From contig JAADCW010000227.1 in assembly GCA_013154225.1 (NCBI GenBank), positions 1 through 7,313 of the forward strand: DNA of 7,313 nt. Direction: 5' to 3'. This document shows, one piece after another, positions 1-4,219 of this stretch. Numbering within the stretch: position 1 is the stretch's first letter; each line of letters starts with the position of its first letter. The position numbers were made by a program, and so were the translations under genes. The notes beneath the pieces were generated by a model. It saw only the letters and a program-made list of their open reading frames with translations, was not told the DNA's origin and did no database searches. This DNA is from Chloroflexota bacterium (GTDB lineage Bacteria > Chloroflexota > Anaerolineae > Anaerolineales > DRMV01).

Positions 1-305
1 GCAACAGCCCGCTCCCGTAGTTTGGCTTTGAGAGGCCGCACCAAGGGGTAGCGGGCTTCGATTTTTTCCATCCATCGTTTGCGCTGACGCGCCCATTGCC
101 CAATTTGGAACCAAAAAACGTCCGCAGCCAGATTGCTGAGCACCGCGGTGGCAAAGACTTTCCATGGGTTAAGTAAACCACTGGCGGCCAGCACCGCGCC
201 GGCAATAGTGGTTGTGGGGCCTTCGATGAAAACCAGCACCCCAAACCAAAAATAATTCCAGTGCCCGGCGTGTAATAACCAATGCAAAGTAGGCAGACGT
301 ATCAT
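1..305 (-). CDS. DedA/VTT-domain membrane protein, N-terminal part (cut by window edge)
   Basis: I translated this frame directly: it stays open for 101 codons from ATG at 305-303 to the window edge. Residues 18-48 form a hydrophobic segment with the DedA-type pattern FIEGP-TTTIAGAVLAASG, an acidic residue in a re-entrant-like hydrophobic stretch followed by Pro and small residues. Residues 51-70 (FATAVLSNLAADVFWFQIG) match the second conserved block, a small-residue helix with Asp62 and an aromatic/IG ending. A basic cytoplasmic stretch (WARQRKRW) follows. DedA (SNARE-associated/VTT) proteins are polytopic inner-membrane proteins; some members recycle undecaprenyl phosphate or move phospholipids, and others affect tolerance to metals or pH. 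The start lies 12 bp after the ATPase stop, so it is the last visible gene of the transporter operon. The only Shine-Dalgarno-like GGAG (321-324) is 15 nt upstream, so initiation is probably weak or coupled. The family call is fairly firm; the role here is unknown. Confidence 0.75.
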   Translation of the reverse strand, partial: MIRLPTLHWLLHAGHWNYFWFGVLVFIEGPTTTIAGAVLAASGLLNPWKVFATAVLSNLAADVFWFQIGQWARQRKRWMEKIEARYPLVRPLKAKLRERAV

Positions 306-317
306 AGTAAGAATATT

Positions 318-1139
318 TTACTCCATTTGTGGAGCAGTGGTATTGTCTGAAGGTGTGGGCTTTACTGGAAGCACTACAGTGTGCTTACCCCATTGGGCAA
401 CCTGGAGCGGGGTGGCATAGAGGGCGCTAAGCCGTTCCGCGGTCAGGGCTTGGGTGGGATCGCCAGTGAACAGCAGTTGCCCTGAGCGCAGGAGGAGAAT
501 GTGGTCGGCAATGGGGGCCGCGGCTTGTGGGTCGTGGGTGGAAAAGACCACGGTGCGGCCTTCCTCTGCCAGAGATTGAAGCAAGTCTAAAATGCGATAT
601 TTGTTGCCCAGGTCTAAATGTGCGGTGGGCTCGTCCAGAAGCACCACCGGCGCACCCTGTACCAGCGCGCGGGCAATGAGCACCAGTTGATGCTCCCCGC
701 CGCTGAGGGAGGCGACCTCGCGGTTGGCTAAATGGGCAATGCCAAGCCGCCCAAGCGCGGCTTCCACCAGAGCCAAATCTTGCTGGTTGGGCATGGAGAG
801 CATCCCCAGATGGGGCGAGCGGCCTAAGAGCAGGTATTCCCGCACATGGAAGGCAAAAGGGACGTGCTCTCGTTGGGGCACCAGCCCCACTTCTCGGCTG
901 AGCCCTGCCCGTCCGTAGGCCGAGAGGGGCTTGCCGTGCAGCAGGATTTCCCCTTGCTGGGGGCGGTGCCAGCCCAACAGCAGGTGCAAAAGGGTGGATT
1001 TGCCCGCGCCGTTGGGTCCCAAAATAGCCGTGACTGCCTGCGAAGGGATTTCAAACGACAGGTCAGCAAGCACGGGTTGGGCTTCGGCACGGTAGCCAAA
1101 GGTGAGATCGCGGACACGAAAAGCAGGTGGCGTGGTCAT
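318..1139 (-). CDS. ABC transporter ATP-binding protein, FecE/BtuD type
   Basis: This 273-residue protein has all the motifs of an importer ATPase: Walker A GPNGAGKST (41-49), Q-loop Gln89 in GLVPQ, signature LSGGE (145-149), Walker B VVLLDE (165-170), D-loop AHLD (173-176) and switch His202 in STHD. Length and order match FecE/FhuC/BtuD-type ATPases, which pair with FecCD permeases to energise uptake of metal chelates, corrinoids or oxyanions. It works as a cytoplasmic dimer on the permease. A C-terminal extension of about 40 residues after the core ends in a Pro/Ser/Thr tail with no recognised domain. The ATG overlaps the permease TGA in an ATGA arrangement, and there is no clear Shine-Dalgarno sequence in front, so translational coupling is likely. 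The family assignment is very secure. The substrate cannot be inferred from the ATPase. Confidence 0.95.
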   Translation of the reverse strand: MTTPPAFRVRDLTFGYRAEAQPVLADLSFEIPSQAVTAILGPNGAGKSTLLHLLLGWHRPQQGEILLHGKPLSAYGRAGLSREVGLVPQREHVPFAFHVREYLLLGRSPHLGMLSMPNQQDLALVEAALGRLGIAHLANREVASLSGGEHQLVLIARALVQGAPVVLLDEPTAHLDLGNKYRILDLLQSLAEEGRTVVFSTHDPQAAAPIADHILLLRSGQLLFTGDPTQALTAERLSALYATPLQVAQWGKHTVVLPVKPTPSDNTTAPQME

Positions 1140-2137
1140 GTGCTTCGGTTTTCGGTAGGTGTGGTGGCCAGCAGGGCCACAAAGGCCATTGCACCCAAAA
1201 GGGAGGTGAGGATGCCCAGGGGGATTTCACCGTTGACCAGGGTGCGGGCAATATCGTCGCAGAGCAAGGTGAAGGTGCCGCCCAGGAGCAGGGATGCAGG
1301 AAGCGCGTAGCGAGCATCGGCTGAAAAGAGCCGCCGTGCCAGATGGGGAATCATCAACCCGACCCAGCCCACCATGCCCGCCAGGGAGACCACCGCGGCG
1401 GTGGCAACCACGGAAAGGGTAAGCAGGGCCAGGCGTTCACGCCCAGGGGCTGCACCCAGCGAAAACGCGGCTTCTTCGCTCAACGAGAGCAAATTGAGCC
1501 GCCAGCGCGCCAGGAAGAGCAGGACCAGCGCGGTCAGGGTGGGGGGGAGGATGACAAGGAAGTTGTCCCACCGGGTGGCCCATAGGCCGCCCAAGAGCCA
1601 GAAAACGATTTCGGGCAGTTGGGTGAGGGGGTCGGCGAGATATTTGAGCAAACCCACCCCCGCGGAAAACAACGCAGACACCGCAATGCCGGCCAGCACC
1701 ATCCGCAGGATCCACCCGCCGTAGCGTAGTTTGCGGGCCAGAACGTAGGTCAGCGCCAGCCCCAGCATGGCAAAGGCCGCGGCCGAGGCCTGGATGGCCC
1801 AGGGTGAGGTGCTGAAATAGAGGATAGCCAGCGCAGCCCCAAAGGCCGCGCCCTGCGAAACGCCCAAGAAACCGGGCTCCACCAGGGGGTTGCGGAACAC
1901 CATTTGCATGGTGAGCCCGCTGACGGCCAGCACCGCGCCGGTGAGGAACGCGGCCAGCAGGCGGGGCAGGCGCAAATCGAGCACCAGCCGTTGGGCCAAG
2001 GGGTCGGTGCGCAGCAGCGCGGGCGACAACCCTGGCGCGGCAGGATAGCGCCCAACAAAGGCTGAGAGCGTCAGTAGCCCTAACGCTCCCAGCCCTAAGA
2101 GAATGAATTTCGTGCGATGCGGATGTTGAGATGCCAT
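1136..2137 (-). CDS. FecCD-family ABC transporter permease
   Basis: This 333-residue, very hydrophobic protein is the usual length for one FecCD/BtuC subunit (about ten membrane helices, acting as a homodimer). Family landmarks appear in order: RLPRLLAAFLTG (57-68), SGLTMQMVFRNPLVEPGFLG (73-92) followed by VSQGAAFGAALA (93-104), the cytoplasmic coupling region around SLGAAPGRE (226-234), GMVGWVGLMIPHLARR (254-269), and EIPLGILTSLLGAMAF (304-319). Two details differ from the commonest form: NPLV-P rather than NPLA-P, and GAMAFVALL where many members have G-P-F near the C terminus. The ATG directly follows the lipoprotein TAG with no gap and no good Shine-Dalgarno sequence, so it is probably translated by coupling. 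It imports the ligand delivered by the lipoprotein across the cytoplasmic membrane. The family is certain; the substrate (Fe chelate, haem, corrinoid, molybdate/tungstate) is open. Confidence 0.95.
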   Translation of the reverse strand: MASQHPHRTKFILLGLGALGLLTLSAFVGRYPAAPGLSPALLRTDPLAQRLVLDLRLPRLLAAFLTGAVLAVSGLTMQMVFRNPLVEPGFLGVSQGAAFGAALAILYFSTSPWAIQASAAAFAMLGLALTYVLARKLRYGGWILRMVLAGIAVSALFSAGVGLLKYLADPLTQLPEIVFWLLGGLWATRWDNFLVILPPTLTALVLLFLARWRLNLLSLSEEAAFSLGAAPGRERLALLTLSVVATAAVVSLAGMVGWVGLMIPHLARRLFSADARYALPASLLLGGTFTLLCDDIARTLVNGEIPLGILTSLLGAMAFVALLATTPTENRST

Positions 2138-3346
2138 CTACGGTTGCGGTGTGGGGAGGTTCAGCTGGTTGCCGAGGCGTTCCCAAACCGCTTGCATGCC
2201 TGCGTCGTCCAGGCCGTAAAGGGTGCGGTAGAACGTCTCGATTTCAGCCTTCATATCCACCTGGGCAAAGGCTTGGGGCTGCATTTGTTTTGCCATCCAA
2301 AGCATCCCCAGTACCCAGCGGGTGTCGGGCTGATCCCAGCTGACAAAATCCTTGGGGAAGGGATAAACCTGGCCGTTTTGTACGGCTTTCAGATGTTGGG
2401 CTGTGGGGTCTGCGCTAAAATCAGCCACAGCCTGCGCGGGGTCGGCAAAATAGTCAATGATGAAGATTTGGTCGGGATTCCAGGCCGCGATTTGTTCCAT
2501 GTTGACCACCGACCAACCGCTTCCTAAGGGGCTTTCAGCCCACACAGGCACCCCGCCGCCCAGGCGCACCAGCGTGGTTTGCAACCATTGAGGCGAGGGT
2601 ACTTTGTAAGCCACAGTGCCGCCTTTGGTGGTGTGCTGCATGACCAGCACCCACGGCTTTTGCTCGTCTGAAAGCCCTTCGGCTGTGGATTTTACCAAAT
2701 CCACCTGGTTTTGGTAATAGGTAGCCACTTCTTCGGCGCGGGCAGGGTTCCCAAAGATTTTGCCCAATTCGCGGATTTCCTTTTGGTATTCCTCAGGCGT
2801 TTCCATTTGCAGATAAAACACCGGAATGCCCAAGGCTTCGACGCCTTTGCCGAGTTTGTCGGCCAAAAAACTCTTCATGACCACCAAATCGGGGTGCTGG
2901 GCCGCGATTTGTTCGGGCCCCGCGTCGGTGGAAAGGGTGAGTTTGGCGTCCATGTTGGGGTCAATTAGCCGCAGGAACGCGACGGTGGCCGCGGCCTGAC
3001 CCTGCCCCGAAAGCGCGACGATGCGGGTTTTGGCTTCGGGGAAGAGGTAGAGGGCGTCCATGACCAGCGCGCTGGCTTTGCCAGCCACCACAATGCGTTG
3101 GGGCAGACTTTGGAACGTCAAAGTGCGCCCCAGGGCATCGGTTACGGTGATGGCTTCGGGCGTGGGGGTGGCCGCAGGCGCCTCAGAGGGTGCCTGGGTG
3201 GGGGAAGCCGCAGGCGCGGCTTGGGTGGCTGTAGCCGCCGCGGGGGAGGTGGGTTCCTGGGGCGCACTGGTGCAAGCGCCCAAGGCCACAAAGAGGATCA
3301 CAAGAAGGATGCGCTCCAAGAGGGGCTTGATCCGATGAGGGGACAT
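2138..3346 (-). CDS. Substrate-binding lipoprotein of the FecB/BtuF (periplasmic-binding 2) type
   Basis: The true start is taken as 3346 (402 residues): a perfect AGGAGGT lies 5 nt upstream and the protein then opens with a classic lipoprotein signal, basic H4/R5/K7, hydrophobic ILLVILFVALGAC, lipobox Cys25. A longer in-frame ATG at 3484 would run inside the upstream NTPase gene. Residues 26-65 are an Ala/Pro/Thr linker, consistent with display on the outer face of a monoderm-like membrane. The binding domain starts at VTDALGRTLTFQSLPQRIVV (68-87). Each lobe shows the Glu expected to dock on the permease: PEQIAAQHPDLVV (144-156, Glu145) and MEQIAAWNPDQIFI (283-296, Glu284). The C-terminal lobe contains a Trp-rich stretch, FVSWDQPDTRWVLGMLW (334-350). 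It captures the ligand and hands it to the permease encoded immediately downstream. Class is secure. Residues fixing ligand specificity could not be identified by eye. Confidence 0.92.
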   Translation of the reverse strand: MSPHRIKPLLERILLVILFVALGACTSAPQEPTSPAAATATQAAPAASPTQAPSEAPAATPTPEAITVTDALGRTLTFQSLPQRIVVAGKASALVMDALYLFPEAKTRIVALSGQGQAAATVAFLRLIDPNMDAKLTLSTDAGPEQIAAQHPDLVVMKSFLADKLGKGVEALGIPVFYLQMETPEEYQKEIRELGKIFGNPARAEEVATYYQNQVDLVKSTAEGLSDEQKPWVLVMQHTTKGGTVAYKVPSPQWLQTTLVRLGGGVPVWAESPLGSGWSVVNMEQIAAWNPDQIFIIDYFADPAQAVADFSADPTAQHLKAVQNGQVYPFPKDFVSWDQPDTRWVLGMLWMAKQMQPQAFAQVDMKAEIETFYRTLYGLDDAGMQAVWERLGNQLNLPTPQP

Positions 3347-3351
3347 GATGA

Positions 3352-3358
3352 ACCTCCT
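3352..3358 (-). promoter_or_regulatory. Ribosome binding site fixing the lipoprotein start
   Basis: On the minus strand AGGAGGT stands 5 nt before ATG 3346-3344. It is the strongest Shine-Dalgarno match in the leftward operon and sits in the 22-bp gap after the NTPase stop codon. It decides against the upstream in-frame ATG. It also suggests the lipoprotein is made in larger amounts than the permease and ATPase, which lack comparable sites, as is usual for binding proteins. Confidence 0.85.
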
Positions 3359-3368
3359 GGTAAGGTGA

Positions 3369-3908
3369 TTACACGTCGCTGAAGGTGCTCGCGAGGCGGT
3401 TTGCCAGCTCGCGGTGCAGGTGGTCGCGGTTTTCGGTGGTGAGGGTGATGATGTCAGGATCGCGTACACGCCAGATTTGGGCAAGCAGGGCTGCTAATTC
3501 AGGCCGCACAGTTACCACGGCCAGGCGATAGTGGGCCTGTTGCACCGTGGGGAAGGCGGCCTGAAGCCCTTGCCCGCGCAGGAGTTCCAGGGGACCGATT
3601 TCGTCAATCACAAGAAGATCGGTGTCGCGAATGGCTGCCAGCACGCGGTTGCCCCAGGTCACGGTTTCGGGCACAAAGCGCCACAGCCCAATGTCGGCGT
3701 GCTCGGGCAAAGCAGGGAAAGCCAGGGGACGCGTTTCTCCGGTGGCCAGGTCGTGCAGGTGGATGCTGTGTTTACGCCCGGCCTGCCATTGAGGCGGTGA
3801 GAGCACGCCTTGCACGCGCCAGCCTTGTTGCTGGGCTGTTGAGGCCAGCGCCTGGCAAACCGTGGTTTTGCCCAATCCTGAGGGCGCCGTGAGCAAGACC
3901 AGCGACAT
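3369..3908 (-). CDS. THEP1-family P-loop NTPase (NTPase_1)
   Basis: Starting at ATG 3908-3906 the protein has 179 residues, the usual size for THEP1/NTPCR-type nucleoside-triphosphatases. It opens SLVLLTAPSGLGKTT, a Walker A at residues 8-16 directly behind the first beta-strand. Ala replaces the first Gly of the GxxxxGKT pattern. DLLVIDEIGPLEL (97-109) is the Walker B signature characteristic of the family. Residues 129-136 (LAVVTVRP) form another core strand. The family hydrolyses NTPs slowly in vitro and has no firmly established cellular role. The start was chosen because P-loop proteins of this class begin just before Walker A; the 57 upstream in-frame codons look like non-coding intergenic sequence, including the promoter and repeats. 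The gene heads the importer operon, 22 bp before the lipoprotein gene, so a role linked to the imported ligand is plausible but inferred. Confidence 0.85.
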   Translation of the reverse strand: MSLVLLTAPSGLGKTTVCQALASTAQQQGWRVQGVLSPPQWQAGRKHSIHLHDLATGETRPLAFPALPEHADIGLWRFVPETVTWGNRVLAAIRDTDLLVIDEIGPLELLRGQGLQAAFPTVQQAHYRLAVVTVRPELAALLAQIWRVRDPDIITLTTENRDHLHRELANRLASTFSDV

Positions 3909-3914
3909 GAGAAA

Positions 3915-3923
3915 AGTATAACA
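3915..3923 (-). promoter_or_regulatory. Extended -10 promoter of the leftward NTPase-importer operon, probably leaderless
   Basis: Read on the minus strand the sequence is TG-T-TATACT (3923-3915), a full extended -10 with a 5/6 or better match to TATAAT. Six nucleotides (TTTCTC, 3914-3909) separate it from the ATG at 3908. A sigma-70-type start would fall on or within a base or two of the A of the ATG. There is no Shine-Dalgarno sequence in front of the gene, which fits a leaderless mRNA. The -35 position (about 3938-3943) has no good TTGACA match, as expected for an extended -10 or an activator-dependent promoter. Confidence 0.6.
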
Positions 3924-3926
3924 TGG

Positions 3927-3954
3927 CGTTTGTGTAACTTTTCTCGCACAAACG
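3927..3954. promoter_or_regulatory. Inverted repeat CGTTTGTG-N12-CACAAACG, candidate operator
   Basis: Two perfectly complementary 8-bp arms (3927-3934 and 3947-3954) are separated by 12 bp. On the minus strand the repeat starts 3 bp upstream of the TGn of the extended -10 and covers the expected -35 zone. A dimeric regulator bound here would control the importer operon. The centre-to-centre distance of the arms is 20 bp, about two helical turns, putting both half-sites on the same face of the DNA. The half-site spacing does not fit CRP/FNR sites. The regulator is unknown. Confidence 0.5.
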
Positions 3955-4051
3955 TTGCAAATTGGGCTTTTTTTGCTTTGCAAGGGGAGACGAGAAAATT
4001 TCCCAGCAGAGGGTTGAAGAGAGGGTGGGAGAGGTCGGAAAAATTTGGTTT

Positions 4052-4108
4052 GCGCCCTTAGCCCCGCCCCTTTCCCCATTTGGGAGCGGAAGGGCTATGG
4101 TTGGGCGC
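4052..4108. repeat. REP-like imperfect palindrome, 57 bp
   Basis: Nested complementary blocks fold this stretch: GCGCCC (4052-4057) with GGGCGC (4103-4108), TAGCCC (4059-4064) with GGGCTA (4092-4097), and CCC (4075-4077) with GGG (4082-4084) around an ATTT tip. The intervening parts pair partly with small bulges. The GC-rich arms and TCCCCATTTGGGA centre resemble the short interspersed palindromes (REP-like) common between genes in Chloroflexota and cyanobacteria. No run of T follows on either strand at terminator distance, so a terminator is less likely. It lies 18 bp before the rightward -35. Confidence 0.5.
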
Positions 4109-4125
4109 GTCTTGTTACAAAAAAT

Positions 4126-4156
4126 TTGAGCACAGATGCGCCAATTGTGATATGAT
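4126..4156 (+). promoter_or_regulatory. Promoter of the DUF2207 unit (extended -10)
   Basis: TATGAT at 4151-4156 is preceded by TGA (4148-4150), giving a TGn extended -10. A TTGAGC at 4126-4131 may serve as -35, though the 19-bp spacer is long. Transcription would begin near 4163, leaving a leader of about 57 nt before ATG 4220. This leader has a small GCGG/CCGC hairpin (4167-4179). Confidence 0.55.
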
Positions 4157-4203
4157 GAGGATGAAAGCGGCATGACCGCATTCCGTTGCTTTGAAGCCAA
4201 ACG

Positions 4204-4214
4204 AAGGAGAGGAG
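4204..4214 (+). promoter_or_regulatory. Ribosome binding site fixing the DUF2207 protein start
   Basis: AAGGAG (4204-4209) and the overlapping GAGGAG (4209-4214) precede ATG 4220 with a 5-nt gap from the second. This supports 4220 over the in-frame ATG at 4172, and the protein then begins directly with a signal peptide. Confidence 0.75.
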
Positions 4215-4219
4215 CCAAC

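Larger units (their letters stand above)
3909..4219. other. Divergent intergenic regulatory region, 311 bp
   Basis: This is the only long gap in the window. It separates the leftward NTPase-importer operon from the rightward DUF2207 unit. From left to right it contains the leftward extended -10, an inverted repeat (operator candidate), two copies of the palindrome TTGCAA (3955-3960 and 3978-3983), a purine-rich stretch (about 4007-4044), a REP-like imperfect palindrome, and the rightward promoter and leader. Open frames through it are unlike the neighbouring proteins and have no ribosome binding sites, so I call no gene. I see no riboswitch core; in particular no B12-box-like GCCACTG on the minus strand. 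Confidence 0.8.

Noticed and set aside
846..1310. 154-codon plus-strand frame opposite the ATPase and permease genes
   Set aside because: It is antisense to two well-identified genes, with no domain and no start context.
1437..2186. 249-codon minus-strand frame overlapping the permease in another frame
   Set aside because: The permease frame has the full set of FecCD motifs. The alternative is rich in Pro, Arg, Gly and Ala, as expected for an out-of-frame reading.
3347..3484. N-terminal extension of the lipoprotein to an in-frame ATG at 3484
   Set aside because: It would overlap the NTPase gene and hide the lipoprotein signal. The perfect AGGAGGT before 3346 and the lipobox at Cys25 support the shorter form.
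3927..3954. CRP/FNR-type binding site reading of the TGTG/CACA inverted repeat
   Set aside because: The TGTG and CACA half-sites are 12 bp apart, whereas CRP sites have 8 bp between these tetranucleotides. The flanking bases do not match either.
4007..4044. Purine-rich tract with repeated GAGGGT as a triplex-forming or regulatory element
   Set aside because: The tract is short, interrupted, and has no clear mirror symmetry. The repeat is only two 6-bp units, consistent with local compositional bias.
3909..4079. N-terminal extension of the NTPase to an in-frame ATG at 4079
   Set aside because: The 57 extra residues are read through the extended -10, the inverted repeat and the purine tract, and they match nothing expected before a Walker A motif.
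4161..4175. Tiny upstream ORF (four codons, MKAA) in the leader of the DUF2207 gene
   Set aside because: Its ATG would lie at about the predicted transcription start, with no ribosome-binding site and no regulatory codon content, so it is most likely fortuitous.
3909..4219. Cobalamin, Moco or other riboswitch in front of the importer operon
   Set aside because: No B12-box-like GCCACTG or other aptamer core was seen, and the predicted transcript starts at the ATG, leaving no leader to hold a riboswitch.
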